A stretch of DNA of 64,000 nt from UBA1563 sp041671545 (GCA_041671545.1 JBAZBI010000011.1:1-64000), one strand, 5' to 3'; numbered from the stretch's first letter, positions 1-8,670 are shown. The notes: generated from the letters alone by a model not told the origin. Made by a program: numbers and translations.

Positions 1-524
1 CAAAAACATGTTTATTTCTTGCCGATACCACCGTAAACGTTGATCCTTCGGCAGAAGAATTAGTTGAAATTGCGTACCTCTCGGCAAAAACCGCTCAACG
101 GTTTAATATGGTTCCGAATATTGCAATGCTTTCGTTCAGTAATTTCGGGTCCGCGCCGTATCCGCAGTCTAATAAAGTTAGAGCCGCCGTTGAAATGATG
201 AAACAGAAGTATCCGGAATTTACGGTTGACGGAGAAATGCAAGTGGATGCCGCAGTTGTACAAGAAGAAATAAATGAATATTTCCCATTCTCGGATTTAA
301 AAGGAAAAGCGAACGTACTCATTTTCCCGAATCTGGATGCAGGAAATATTGCTTACAAACTTTTATGGAGAATCGGCGGTGCGGAAGTTATCGGACCGAT
401 CATTATGGGATTGAGCAAACCGGTTCACGTTCTGCAGAAAGGCGCAGAGATCGAACACATAGTTGATATGGCCGCAATTGCAGTAGTTGAAGCGAATGAA
501 AAGGAAGTTGCCGGCAATCAGTGA
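1..524 (+). CDS. maeB: Malic enzyme, C-terminal phosphotransacetylase-like domain (5' end missing)
   Basis: The reading frame is open from base 3 to a TGA at 522-524, about 173 residues, and its start lies outside the window. The sequence has the run LADTTVN, then FNMVPNIAMLSFSNFGS, then FPNLDAGNIAYKLL and GPIIMGLSKPVHVL. These are hallmarks of the phosphotransacetylase-like C-terminal domain of long NADP-dependent malic enzymes (MaeB type, about 750 residues). In full-length enzymes the N-terminal half decarboxylates malate to pyruvate, and this domain is thought to regulate the enzyme by binding acetyl-CoA. A stand-alone phosphotransacetylase is the alternative, but the GNIAYKLL/PVHVLQ pattern favours malic enzyme. 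A strong terminator follows. Confidence 0.85.
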   Translation, partial: KTCLFLADTTVNVDPSAEELVEIAYLSAKTAQRFNMVPNIAMLSFSNFGSAPYPQSNKVRAAVEMMKQKYPEFTVDGEMQVDAAVVQEEINEYFPFSDLKGKANVLIFPNLDAGNIAYKLLWRIGGAEVIGPIIMGLSKPVHVLQKGAEIEHIVDMAAIAVVEANEKEVAGNQ

Positions 525-525
525 T

Positions 526-571
526 CAGTCGGCAGTCCGCCGCGGCGGAGCAGTAGGCAGTTTGCAGATGA
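526..571. repeat. CAGTNNN heptamer repeats with a GC-rich palindrome
   Basis: Directly after the malic enzyme stop codon come heptamers beginning CAGT: cagtcgg (526), cagtccg (533), cagtagg (551), cagtttg (558), then cag. The two pairs are separated by ccgcggcggag. The middle holds a perfect 14-base palindrome, tccgccgcggcgga, at 536-549, in otherwise AT-rich DNA. A related run of CAGTTAN heptamers occurs inside the gene at 49196-49852. The function is unknown. It resembles short tandem heptanucleotide repeats described in some cyanobacteria. Confidence 0.5.
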
Positions 572-584
572 GGATAATTTGAAT

Positions 585-620
585 AAAACCTCCGGTGTTT
601 TGAAAATGCCGGAGGTTTTT
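585..620. terminator. Rho-independent terminator after the malic enzyme gene
   Basis: An 11-bp inverted repeat pairs aaaacctccgg (585-595) with ccggaggtttt (609-619), with a 13-base loop. A T-rich tract follows on the plus strand and an A tract precedes it, so it could work in both directions. Confidence 0.85.
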
Positions 621-849
621 TATTTGTAGTTGACTTTAATCTCTTAAATAAATAGGTTTGCCGTAGAACATAATAAATAATACACGGAGCCGTATGAATT
701 ATGTGCGTGTTAACAACACAACACACAGATACCGCTTGACCAGATTTATTATATGTCCCAGACATTAAGTTATTCCCATGTATCAAGCACTTGCAAGGGA
801 AATTTAACGAATTGAGTACTTTAGTGAATGAAACAAAGGTAGCTGGACA
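621..849. other. Non-coding stretch, nothing recognised
   Basis: Together with the terminator this completes a 325-base gap between the malic enzyme gene and the small exported protein. I see no convincing gene. An imperfect hairpin lies at 702-725 (tgtg-c-gtgtt, loop aac, aacac-aa-caca). Open frames here have no family resemblance or ribosome binding site. Confidence 0.4.
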
Positions 850-1080
850 CTACGAAGCAGCATTTGACCGGAATTGTTGAAATAACTTGATTGCCTTTGT
901 CATCTGAGGTATTGGTGGACAGTTGTCTTCGGTGTCCATGGAGCAGCACATATCACAGCCTGACGAAACCATTTCCTCACTCATATTGCAATGCGCGATG
1001 GTTACAGTAAATCCGGAGTTGACAATAAGGAATAAACCCATTATCAATCCAAATAATATGTGTTTAGCTTTTTTATACAT
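850..1080 (-). CDS. Small Cys-rich exported protein, HYC_CC_PP-like
   Basis: 76 residues. An N-terminal hydrophobic segment (about residues 8-25, after KKAKH) looks like a signal peptide. It is followed by His30-Cys31, Cys42, Cys45-Cys46 and Cys54-Pro55-Pro56. That spacing matches the HYC_CC_PP family of small secreted proteins in Bacteroidetes and relatives, where the conserved HYC, CC and PP elements are thought to bind a metal or form disulfides. Here the Tyr of HYC is missing. The protein is short for the family, so the C-terminal part may be reduced. It is isolated, between two AT-rich non-coding stretches. The family match is from memory of the motif; the role is unknown. Confidence 0.6.
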   Translation of the reverse strand: MYKKAKHILFGLIMGLFLIVNSGFTVTIAHCNMSEEMVSSGCDMCCSMDTEDNCPPIPQMTKAIKLFQQFRSNAAS

Positions 1081-1418
1081 CTTATAGTCGAATAACGGGG
1101 ACTAAATTCTAAAAACAAAGCACAAATTGTTGAAATAAAAATTACTTCTCAGAGACTCCCCGATTTTATACTTTTTGAATTATTTGTTTCAAAATTTGCT
1201 TGTAAGAGAATATTCGATTCCCTAAGTTGATACAAACAGAAACGACTTGTTTTCAATCACTTTTAGCGTGAGAGATTAATCTGAAAAGTAAAAAAAAGAA
1301 CAATTCCTCAAATTCCAATATTGATTCTTCAAAAGATGAGAAGGAGAAACTTGATCAAAGATGGAGAAAAAATAAACTTCTCGTTTATCTAGTATACTTA
1401 TTTATCATAATAGGTGCT

Positions 1419-2474
1419 GTGGGCGGAGTTATACAAACTTTCTATGGGATATCTAATTTAATGAATGATGCAATTCTTTTTTTTCAGAGAAGAACGAGCG
1501 TTTCTCATTCAATCACTCCACTGAAAATTGATTCAACAGAGGCTTATCCATTTCTCGTCTTTCCAAACAAAAATTTATTTGATAATTGGCATCAAGAAGT
1601 AAAGTTTAGGCTGGGATTACCTAAGTATGGAAGAAATTTAAAATCAGGAGATGTCTATCAGGACTATATTGTTCAGAAATTCGCTAACTGGAGGAAGCAT
1701 CCAAACAAAAAAGATGAAAGAGTCTTTTGTGGGAAAGGTAGAAATTTGCCAAAAGACTTAATAGACAAAGAAGCTTCAGTTAAATACAAATTTATAGAAG
1801 CCAGTTATAAAGATTTAGAAGAGATGGGATTTATTAAAGACAATCCTGATATAATTACTCGAGAAATATATACCTACAACATTAATCATACTCAGGAGGT
1901 TAGAACATTAACGCCATTACAAGTTGAGCGAAGTTGGTGTATTAGCCCAGAATTTAATGCGGAGTTTCTTTTAACTTTACAAAAGAAGAATGAATTAAGA
2001 AATAAGTATATTTTTGATTTGGGTCCACTCGAGAATGGTAATAGAATTTCTATTTATTTTGATAAAGAAGATTTATTGTGCTACCGAATTATTGATTCGA
2101 TTGGGAAAGCCTATATCATGCGATTTTCTCATGATCTGTTCGATAAAGAGTACCAATTAAATTTTAAGTTTGCTAAATCCGACTCAAAATCGTATATGGA
2201 ATTTTATATCAATGGGAAATTAATTGCCAACCAGTTATTTAACTATCGAATTCCGTATTTCTCATATCCTAACAATCAAGTATTTATTGGTAGCAACATA
2301 AATGGGACTTATTGCAGTAAGTTAAGAATGTTTTTTGCAGATATTTACTTCATAAGAGATTCTAATAAAGGAGTAATTTTTAATTACGATGGTAGAAATA
2401 ACAATGAAATATTTATAAGTAATGATGAAATCATCGGATATAAAGATAGTTCTTATCACTTCATGCGAAGGTAA
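1419..2474 (+). CDS. Membrane-anchored protein of unknown function, possible LamG-like C-terminus; start uncertain
   Basis: From the only in-frame ATG/GTG/TTG start (GTG 1419) the protein has 351 residues, but that start lies inside a hydrophobic segment. The frame stays open upstream to 1272. The extra 46 codons from CTG 1281 would add a charged Ser/Lys/Asn-rich tail, then KLLVYLVYLFIIIGAVGG, giving a normal N-in/C-out signal anchor. A GAGAG at 1270-1274 lies six bases before CTG 1281, so a CTG start is likely; loss of an original start is the alternative. The second half (about residues 190-320) alternates beta-rich stretches including FYINGKLIANQLF and QVFIGSNING, which recall concanavalin/LamG-like domains. 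I do not recognise the family. Confidence 0.6.
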   Translation: MGGVIQTFYGISNLMNDAILFFQRRTSVSHSITPLKIDSTEAYPFLVFPNKNLFDNWHQEVKFRLGLPKYGRNLKSGDVYQDYIVQKFANWRKHPNKKDERVFCGKGRNLPKDLIDKEASVKYKFIEASYKDLEEMGFIKDNPDIITREIYTYNINHTQEVRTLTPLQVERSWCISPEFNAEFLLTLQKKNELRNKYIFDLGPLENGNRISIYFDKEDLLCYRIIDSIGKAYIMRFSHDLFDKEYQLNFKFAKSDSKSYMEFYINGKLIANQLFNYRIPYFSYPNNQVFIGSNINGTYCSKLRMFFADIYFIRDSNKGVIFNYDGRNNNEIFISNDEIIGYKDSSYHFMRR

Positions 2475-2761
2475 TCTATCTTAACCTGTTTAGGCATATT
2501 GTCACGTGTTTATTCAAAAAAGTTTAAAATTTGAAATTAAAAGTTACAGTCTTGTTAGAAATTAATGTTTTCTCACCATCCTCACCATCCTCAGCATCTT
2601 CATATTGATGACGGTAAACCGGAAGAACTGCCAAATAAAACAGGTTCTCATAAACTGAGTAAATCCAGTTGGCACCGTGGGATAATAACTTTGTTCGTAA
2701 GGTTTTCTGTGTTGCATATCCATCTCCTCAATCTATTCCGGTACAATCCGCCAAAACGGTA
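2475..2761. other. Non-coding region left of the insertion sequence
   Basis: No convincing gene. It has a short tandem run of caccatcct (about 2572-2598) that would encode a His-rich peptide in one frame, but no family match or good ribosome binding site supports translation. Before the insertion this region was continuous with 2762-3010 and then 4912-5115. Confidence 0.4.
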
Positions 2762-3010
2762 GAAATTATGGTGATTGAGGGTAAAAGTATATCCTCTGAG
2801 GAGAATCGTTTACCGTTTGAGGGTAAAGGTTTATTAATTGAAACGGTTATTTGGATTAATCGCAATAAATTAAGTGTTTCGCAGTGTAAACCTTCACTTA
2901 AAAGCATCATTCTCGCTACATCCTCAAAAACATGTTTCTTCATTTAATTGCATTGAAACACCAAAAAAAGAAAAATTTTTTAGTTGTTTTTATAACCCTT
3001 AAGTTTACTC
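2762..3010. repeat. Left copy of a 249-bp direct repeat flanking the IS (probable long target-site duplication)
   Basis: Bases 2762-3010 recur at 4663-4911, at a constant offset of 1901. I compared them by eye and saw no differences. The bases just outside differ (a2761 vs g4662; c3011 vs a4912). The left copy ends exactly where the IS inverted repeat begins. IS1634-family elements are known for unusually long, variable target duplications (up to several hundred bp in IS1549 and IS1634), which explains the structure. Confidence 0.85.
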
Positions 3011-4662
3011 CTGTTTTCCGTAATGGGTCAGTTTAGATTTTCAGTTAAGCTAAAGATTTTTAATAACTGAATTTGGTCATCATCCTTAGCAAAAAGGAAT
3101 GAAGATTCTTGTAAAGACTCCGGGAGCCTAAAATGAAGACGATAAATAGTCTTCATCCTATCAATGGCTTGCAGAGGTGTCAATTGGCTCTTTTTTGTTT
3201 TGAGTTGTCTTTCAAGCTCTTTGTATAATTTATAGGCACAGAAAGCGATGGTTAGATGTGCAGATATTCTTTTAGGTAAACGATGATAAATTGGTCTTAC
3301 TCTCAGATCAGTCTTTGAAATTCTAAAAGCTTTTTCTATTTGCCAGAGGTGTTTGTAGTTTGCCATTACCTGTTCTTTTGGCAATTTGCTATTCGTGATG
3401 TATCCTTTCAGCCCATCCCAACAACGATCAGCGTCAAATTTTTCATAATCAATAGCAATCTTAACTTCACCGTCAATTTTAAGATATTTGTTATAGCCAC
3501 GGTTGTTAATATGGCGTTTATTGAGTTTCCCGGTTTGTATCGATTTCTCAAGTTTTTTTAATCCCTGTTGCCGGTTTCGGGCATCTTTTTTTGCTCTTGC
3601 TGAACTGTAGCCAACAATCAGCCGGGTCTGTTCATCACGAGCAATGACAATACTTTGACCATCTGTGAATTGATGTAAAAAAATCTTCTCTTTGATGTTA
3701 TCGGTTTCATTCTTAATACGTCCACCGAGAATAAACTCATATCCCTTGTTCAGTAATTCCGCTATATTCTTGTTTGAGAGCATCCCGGCATCGGCGATTA
3801 TCACGAGTTTATTTATCTGATATTTTTTCTTAAATGATTCTATTACCGGAATCATCGTATGTCCCTCAAATTTATTGCCTTCAAAAACTTCATAGGCTAA
3901 TGGATAACCATCTCTACTGACCAATAACCCCAGTACAATTTGTGGGCATTGATGCTTCCCATCCTTTGAGTATCCTGTCTTGCGCAAATCATCTTCATCG
4001 GAAGATTCAAAATAAATTGTTGTTACATCATAAAAGACTATCGATAACTCTCCACTAAATAAGGTTAAGGTATGAGTAAAACTTATTTGTTCAACCATTT
4101 CCTTCTGTTTATCCTCCAGTTTATCTAAGTAATGGTAAATCTGATCTGCGGTAACAACTATGTTCTGGTAGCGCATTAAATATTCACTCGTCTTAAGTTT
4201 GCTTAAGGGAAAGACAAGACGGCTTATTACTAAATGTCTGAACAGATCGTCATCAATTTTATTAAACCCAATTTCATCAAAGATTTTTCCGAGTATCAAT
4301 TCAGGTCCAACCATCTGGATGTTTTTTAGTCCGGTCTTCAAGCCATCTATAAATTTTGTATCCTCATGATAAGCAAATGTTATTTCTTCTTGATGAGTGT
4401 AATGGGTGATAAAAACATGGGCTTGTTTGAGCAACTCTTGGAGTTGTTGTGAATCGTGGGTAGAGCCGATTGTTTTAACTAATCGATCTTGTTGACCGGA
4501 AGCATCGATAATTTGAACACTGATGCTACCGCTCTTATTTCTCTTTTTTCTTATATACATGCCCCTAATTTACCACGGGTCAGTCTAACCTGGAAGAATT
4601 ATTCCCCTTTTAACCTATATTCTAATCTTTTTTGTCATCATGCAAATAGGTGCGGAAAACAG
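3011..4662 (-). mobile_element. Complete IS1634-family insertion sequence, 1652 bp
   Basis: The element is bounded by the terminal inverted repeats ctgttttccg (3011-3020) and cggaaaacag (4653-4662). It carries one transposase gene on the minus strand and is abutted on both sides by identical 249-bp direct repeats. The perfect repeats and intact transposase suggest a recent insertion. A short direct motif, gggtcagt, also lies just inside each end (about 3025 and 4577). It landed in the gap between the unknown membrane protein and gdhA and interrupts no recognisable gene. Confidence 0.88.
3028..4560 (-). CDS. IS1634-family DDE transposase
   Basis: 510 residues, the usual size for the family. 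It has an RNase H-like DDE domain of the IS4 superfamily: first Asp at residue 178 (VFYDVTTIYFES), second Asp at 257 (IIADAGM) and catalytic Glu at 409 in LWQIEKAFRISK. This matches the Y-x2-R-x3-E-x6-K signature except that Leu405 replaces Arg: Tyr402, Glu409, Lys416. The motif KTGYSKDGKHQCPQIVLGL between the first two acidic residues is typical of IS1634 transposases. The frame is intact, so the enzyme may be active. The start codon lies just inside the right end of the element. Confidence 0.93.
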   Translation of the reverse strand: MYIRKKRNKSGSISVQIIDASGQQDRLVKTIGSTHDSQQLQELLKQAHVFITHYTHQEEITFAYHEDTKFIDGLKTGLKNIQMVGPELILGKIFDEIGFNKIDDDLFRHLVISRLVFPLSKLKTSEYLMRYQNIVVTADQIYHYLDKLEDKQKEMVEQISFTHTLTLFSGELSIVFYDVTTIYFESSDEDDLRKTGYSKDGKHQCPQIVLGLLVSRDGYPLAYEVFEGNKFEGHTMIPVIESFKKKYQINKLVIIADAGMLSNKNIAELLNKGYEFILGGRIKNETDNIKEKIFLHQFTDGQSIVIARDEQTRLIVGYSSARAKKDARNRQQGLKKLEKSIQTGKLNKRHINNRGYNKYLKIDGEVKIAIDYEKFDADRCWDGLKGYITNSKLPKEQVMANYKHLWQIEKAFRISKTDLRVRPIYHRLPKRISAHLTIAFCAYKLYKELERQLKTKKSQLTPLQAIDRMKTIYRLHFRLPESLQESSFLFAKDDDQIQLLKIFSLTENLN

Positions 4663-4911
4663 GAAATTATGGTGATTGAGGGTAAAAGTATATCCTCTGA
4701 GGAGAATCGTTTACCGTTTGAGGGTAAAGGTTTATTAATTGAAACGGTTATTTGGATTAATCGCAATAAATTAAGTGTTTCGCAGTGTAAACCTTCACTT
4801 AAAAGCATCATTCTCGCTACATCCTCAAAAACATGTTTCTTCATTTAATTGCATTGAAACACCAAAAAAAGAAAAATTTTTTAGTTGTTTTTATAACCCT
4901 TAAGTTTACTC
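4663..4911. repeat. Right copy of the 249-bp direct repeat flanking the IS
   Basis: Same sequence as 2762-3010, starting directly after the right terminal inverted repeat. Short open frames that appear in both copies are duplicated non-coding DNA and have no recognisable product. Confidence 0.85.
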
Positions 4912-5115
4912 ATTAACATTTTAGATTTTATGGAAACACATTCTCAAAACAGCCGGATTTTCATCGTCAAAAAAATGGAAAAAAGATGAAACCCGTCTGC
5001 ACACACTTCGTAAAGCGAAAAACTTTAGCCCTTTCTTTATTTATCCCAGCCATAAAATCTGTAGTAACTAATAAAATTTATTTTAATCACAAGCATCAAT
5101 ATAATTGAGGTTAGT
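4912..5115. other. Upstream region of gdhA, right of the insertion
   Basis: No gene recognised. It probably holds the gdhA promoter, but I could not pick out a clear TAnnTTTG box. The IS and its duplicated target now lie upstream, so distal control elements may have been displaced by about 1.9 kb. Confidence 0.4.
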
Positions 5116-6456
5116 ATGTCAGAGTATCTTCAAAGGTTATTAGCGGATGTAAAAGCAAAAAATCCCGCAGAACCTGAGTTTCATCAAGCGGTTCAAGAAG
5201 TTGCCGAATCACTTGAAATAGTTTTAGAAACACATCCCGAATATAAACACGCAAAAATTTTAGAGCGGATGGTAGAGCCGGAACGCTCAATTACTTTCCG
5301 CGTTCCCTGGATGGATGACCAGGGAGAAATCCACGTTAACCGCGGTTACCGCATCGAGTTTAACAGCGCTATTGGTCCATACAAAGGCGGATTGCGTTTT
5401 CACCCTTCGGTAACAATGGGCATTCTAAAATTTTTGGGATTCGAGCAGACTTTCAAAAATAGTTTAACCACGTTGCCTATGGGCGGCGGTAAAGGCGGTT
5501 CCGATTTCGATCCTAAAGGGAAAAGCGATAATGAAGTAATGCGTTTCTGCCAAAGTTTTATGACGGAATTATTCAGACACATCGGACCGGATACAGACGT
5601 TCCCGCAGGTGATATCGGCGTTGGCGGAAGAGAGATCGGTTTTCTTTTCGGTCAATATAAAAGATTAAAAAATGAATTCACCGGCGTATTAACAGGCAAA
5701 GGAATTAACTGGGGCGGTTCGCTTATTCGTCCCGAAGCCACCGGTTTTGGCGGAGTCTATTTTGTAAAAGAAATGTTGAAAACCATAAACGAAAGCATTG
5801 AAGGAAAAACTTTTGCTGTCTCCGGATTCGGAAACGTTGCCTGGGGCGCAATAACAAAGATCAACCAGCTTGGCGGAAAAGTTCTTACCATTTCAGGACC
5901 TGACGGTTTCGTTTATGATAAAGACGGAATCTCCGGTGAGAAGATCGATTATCTTTTGGAAATGCGTGCGAGCGCAAAAGATACGGTAAAAGATTTTTCG
6001 GATAAATTCAAAGTGGAATTTTTTGCCGGTAAACGTCCTTGGGGCGTTAAAGTTGATGTTGCTATGCCTTGCGCAACTCAAAATGAACTTGATGCGGACA
6101 ATGCAAAAGAGTTAATTAAGAATGGCGTTAAGTGTGTTTGCGAAGTTGCGAACATGCCAACAACATTGGAAGGTTATCATACTTTCAGAGAAGCAAAAGT
6201 ACTTTTTGCACCGGGTAAAGCTGCAAATGCAGGCGGTGTTGCAACATCAGGATTGGAAATGTCGCAGAACAGTATGCGTCTTCCCTGGTCGGCAGAAGAA
6301 GTTGATAAACGTTTACACGAAATTATGGTAAGAATTCATAACACCTGTATTGAAACATCAGACCGTTTTGGTACGCCGGGAAATTACGTTAACGGCGCCA
6401 ACATTGCCGGTTTCTTAAAAATCGCCGATGCAATGATGGATCAAGGACTTGTTTAA
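5116..6456 (+). CDS. gdhA: Glutamate dehydrogenase
   Basis: 446 residues, the standard length of hexameric bacterial GdhA. It interconverts glutamate with 2-oxoglutarate and ammonia. Visible signatures are IGPYKGGLRFHPSV (about 87-99), the active-site region LPMGGGKGGSDFDPKG with Lys126, PAGDIGVGGREIG (about 163-175), the Rossmann loop VSGFGNVAWG (about 235-244), and near the C-terminus AANAGGVATSGLEMSQN. The length and PAGDIGVGGREIGF region resemble NADP-dependent enzymes, but cofactor choice is inferred. GAGG sits five bases before the ATG. A strong terminator follows about 210 bases downstream. Confidence 0.96.
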   Translation: MSEYLQRLLADVKAKNPAEPEFHQAVQEVAESLEIVLETHPEYKHAKILERMVEPERSITFRVPWMDDQGEIHVNRGYRIEFNSAIGPYKGGLRFHPSVTMGILKFLGFEQTFKNSLTTLPMGGGKGGSDFDPKGKSDNEVMRFCQSFMTELFRHIGPDTDVPAGDIGVGGREIGFLFGQYKRLKNEFTGVLTGKGINWGGSLIRPEATGFGGVYFVKEMLKTINESIEGKTFAVSGFGNVAWGAITKINQLGGKVLTISGPDGFVYDKDGISGEKIDYLLEMRASAKDTVKDFSDKFKVEFFAGKRPWGVKVDVAMPCATQNELDADNAKELIKNGVKCVCEVANMPTTLEGYHTFREAKVLFAPGKAANAGGVATSGLEMSQNSMRLPWSAEEVDKRLHEIMVRIHNTCIETSDRFGTPGNYVNGANIAGFLKIADAMMDQGLV

Positions 6457-6663
6457 ATTAGGAATGACGAATTAGATAGTTAGTTAAAATATTTTGTGCA
6501 AAAAGGTAAGAATATTTTAAAGTAAATAAAAAGGATTTAAGAATAACGATTAACGAGATGCGATTTTCGATGTTGAAAAAATCTTCTAACTTCTAAAATT
6601 GTTAATCCTTGTTCGTAAATCAATTTTGGTTCTGGTTTACCAGGTTATAAATAAGGAATAAAT

Positions 6664-6693
6664 AAAAAAGCGAGATGTAAGTCTCGCTTTTTT
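6664..6693. terminator. Bidirectional terminator between gdhA and the LytTR regulator
   Basis: A perfect 12-bp stem pairs aaaaaagcgaga (6664-6675) with tctcgctttttt (6682-6693), loop tgtaag. The A and T tracts on the two arms give a U-run in either direction, as suits converging genes. Confidence 0.88.
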
Positions 6694-6727
6694 GTTGTTT
6701 GGAATTTGATTTTTGTCCTTTGGTGTT

Positions 6728-7447
6728 TTATAAGCTCAGCATATCTCTAAATTTTACAGACTGCCGGCGCGATACTTCCACTTTTTGTCCGCCTTTAAGT
6801 TTTACAAGCAGACCGCCGTTAAGCCACGGTTCAATGTTGTCAATCCATTTTAGATTAACAATATGTTTTCTGTTCGCACGGAAAAATGTTCGTGGATCAA
6901 GTCTTTCATCAAGAGAATTGAGCGTTCTTAATATAAGTGGTTTATAATCGCCAAAGTAGAGCCGGGCGTAATTTCCTTCAGACTCAAACAAACGGATCTC
7001 GGATAATTTAACAAACCAGCAGCGGTCTCCATCTTTTACAAACACTTGATCTTCTGCAGTTAAATATTGCTTCCCGGTAGAAACAAATTTTTCAGTTCTT
7101 GCTTTTGCCGTTACCCGTTTGATCGCATCTTCTAATCTGTGTGGTTCAATCGGTTTTAAGAGATAATCGAGCGCGTTAAATTCAAATGCTTTTAAAGCGT
7201 ATTCATCATAAGCTGTTGTGAAGATAACTTCGGGTGCGCTTTCCAATTCCTCAAGCAATTCAAATCCGTTTTTACCCGGCATTTGAATATCAAGAAAAAT
7301 AAGATCGGGATTAAGCTGTGTGATTTTTTCTGCCGCATCTTTTGCATTCACCGCTTCTGCAATGATATCGATCTCTTTAAAAGGTGCAAGTAAACGGCGC
7401 AATTCGGTTCGCGCTAATCGCTCGTCATCTACAATAATGGCTTTCAT
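6728..7447 (-). CDS. LytTR-family response regulator
   Basis: 239 residues in two domains. The N-terminal receiver has the acidic pair Asp7-Asp8 (IIVDDER), phosphoacceptor Asp53 (IFLDIQMPG), Thr77/Thr78 and Lys98 (LLKPI). The C-terminal LytTR DNA-binding domain spans about residues 125-235, with KLSEIRLFESEGNYARL, FRANRKHIVNLKWI and EVSRRQS. It pairs with the kinase gene just upstream; their coding regions overlap by four bases (ATGA), so they are translated together. Expected to bind direct-repeat sites upstream of target promoters. The targets are unknown; the adjacent glycan cluster is only a guess. Confidence 0.94.
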   Translation of the reverse strand: MKAIIVDDERLARTELRRLLAPFKEIDIIAEAVNAKDAAEKITQLNPDLIFLDIQMPGKNGFELLEELESAPEVIFTTAYDEYALKAFEFNALDYLLKPIEPHRLEDAIKRVTAKARTEKFVSTGKQYLTAEDQVFVKDGDRCWFVKLSEIRLFESEGNYARLYFGDYKPLILRTLNSLDERLDPRTFFRANRKHIVNLKWIDNIEPWLNGGLLVKLKGGQKVEVSRRQSVKFRDMLSL

Positions 7448-8508
7448 ATTTTGCTGCCTCCCGCAGGTAAAATAATTTTAACTTTTACGTGTGAATTAAT
7501 ATTAGTGATAGAAAATGTTGCTTGATCTCCATAAAGCAAATGGAGCCTTTGTTTTGTGTTTGATATTCCATAACCGCTTGATTTTGCAATTGCATCTTCG
7601 GGAACAAAACCGGAATTGTCTATTTCAATTACTAAAAAGTTTCGTGCTTTTATGGCCGTAACATTTACAAATCCGCCTTCGGGAAGTTTCGAGAGTCCGT
7701 GCTTTATCCCGTTTTCAACTAAAGTTTGGATCATCATCGGGGGAATTTCTATATTTCTCACATCCGGGGCGAATTCAATTTTATATTTTAGTCTTTCTTC
7801 AAAACGGACTTGCTCAAGCCCAAGGTAATCTTCAACGGTTTTTATTTCTTCTTCAAAAGGAACGGTTTCAGTTCTTTCAATCTTTAGCGAGTAACGAAAA
7901 ATATTTGAAAGTTGAGTGATCGCTGTTTTTGCGCGCGATGGATTCTCTTCGATCAAGGCACGAATACTGTTCAAAGCATTAAACATAAAGTGGGGATTCA
8001 ACTGCGACTTTAAAGTCTTCAATTCAAAATCCTTTACGGCAGCTTCCCAAACCCAGCGCTCTATTTCCGACTTTTTATAATTTTCAAAATAGTGAACGAG
8101 AAAATAAATAATCGACCAGAGTAAAATTAATATTCCTGTATTAAATAAAATCGCAAAAAAACCGGCAATTTTAAATTGCCCGTGATTCATAATTCCTGCG
8201 CCGTAATTTATCCCCATAACAATTACCACCATAATGAAGGCAATTAAAAAAGTTGAAATTAAAACACTGTAAACGAGTTCTTTAGGCGATTTTTCTATCC
8301 ATCTCCGCTTTTTTATTATTGTACGAAGAATATGGGTGGCGGTAATTCCAACTAATGCAAAATAGGGGAAAGTGATCAAACGCTGCCAATGGAAACCATC
8401 GAAACTTATATAGATGAGAAAGTTGAAAATGAAAAATCCACCCCAGCCGCCAATTTGGCAGATCCAGTAAATTTTGTTTCTATTTTTAAGGAGATTTTTG
8501 AACATCAC
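7444..8508 (-). CDS. LytS/YehU-type sensor histidine kinase
   Basis: 354 residues. Four hydrophobic segments fill the first 140 residues (about 14-34, 44-62, 78-100, 115-138). After a short linker comes the His_kinase motif LKSQLNPHFMFNALNSIRAL with phosphoacceptor His173, then the ATPase domain with PPMMIQTLVENGIKHG (Asn266) and a late glycine loop GYGISNTKQRL. There is no periplasmic sensor domain, so the signal is probably sensed within the membrane, as in other LytS-like kinases. The overlap with the LytTR regulator marks a two-gene operon. Confidence 0.93.
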   Translation of the reverse strand: MMFKNLLKNRNKIYWICQIGGWGGFFIFNFLIYISFDGFHWQRLITFPYFALVGITATHILRTIIKKRRWIEKSPKELVYSVLISTFLIAFIMVVIVMGINYGAGIMNHGQFKIAGFFAILFNTGILILLWSIIYFLVHYFENYKKSEIERWVWEAAVKDFELKTLKSQLNPHFMFNALNSIRALIEENPSRAKTAITQLSNIFRYSLKIERTETVPFEEEIKTVEDYLGLEQVRFEERLKYKIEFAPDVRNIEIPPMMIQTLVENGIKHGLSKLPEGGFVNVTAIKARNFLVIEIDNSGFVPEDAIAKSSGYGISNTKQRLHLLYGDQATFSITNINSHVKVKIILPAGGSKI

Positions 8509-8670
8509 ATTCTATTAAAAAATTCAATCAAAAATTAGTCGAATGGAAAGCAAGCCTTCGTCAATTATACATTATCGGCAACATAATTTGATAAACGGGA
8601 AATGTGCGGCAATTTTTTATCCGGCTGCAAAAAATCCGGTCACTGTCTATTAAGTTAATTCTTTAAAAGT

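Noticed and set aside
702..725. Imperfect hairpin around GTTAAC considered as an attC-like or recombination site
   Set aside because: The stem is short and the expected paired core sites and nearby cassette or integrase are missing.
403..786. Open frame of 127 codons on the minus strand
   Set aside because: It overlaps the malic enzyme end, the repeats and the terminator; its Cys/Leu/Arg-rich sequence looks like an antisense shadow.
2565..2947. His-rich and following short open frames left of the IS
   Set aside because: No family resemblance, weak ribosome binding sites, and part of the sequence is the duplicated target, so it is probably non-coding.
2762..4911. Composite transposon or two IS copies flanking DNA
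   Set aside because: The repeats flank the IS, not the reverse, and contain no transposase; a long target duplication explains the structure better.
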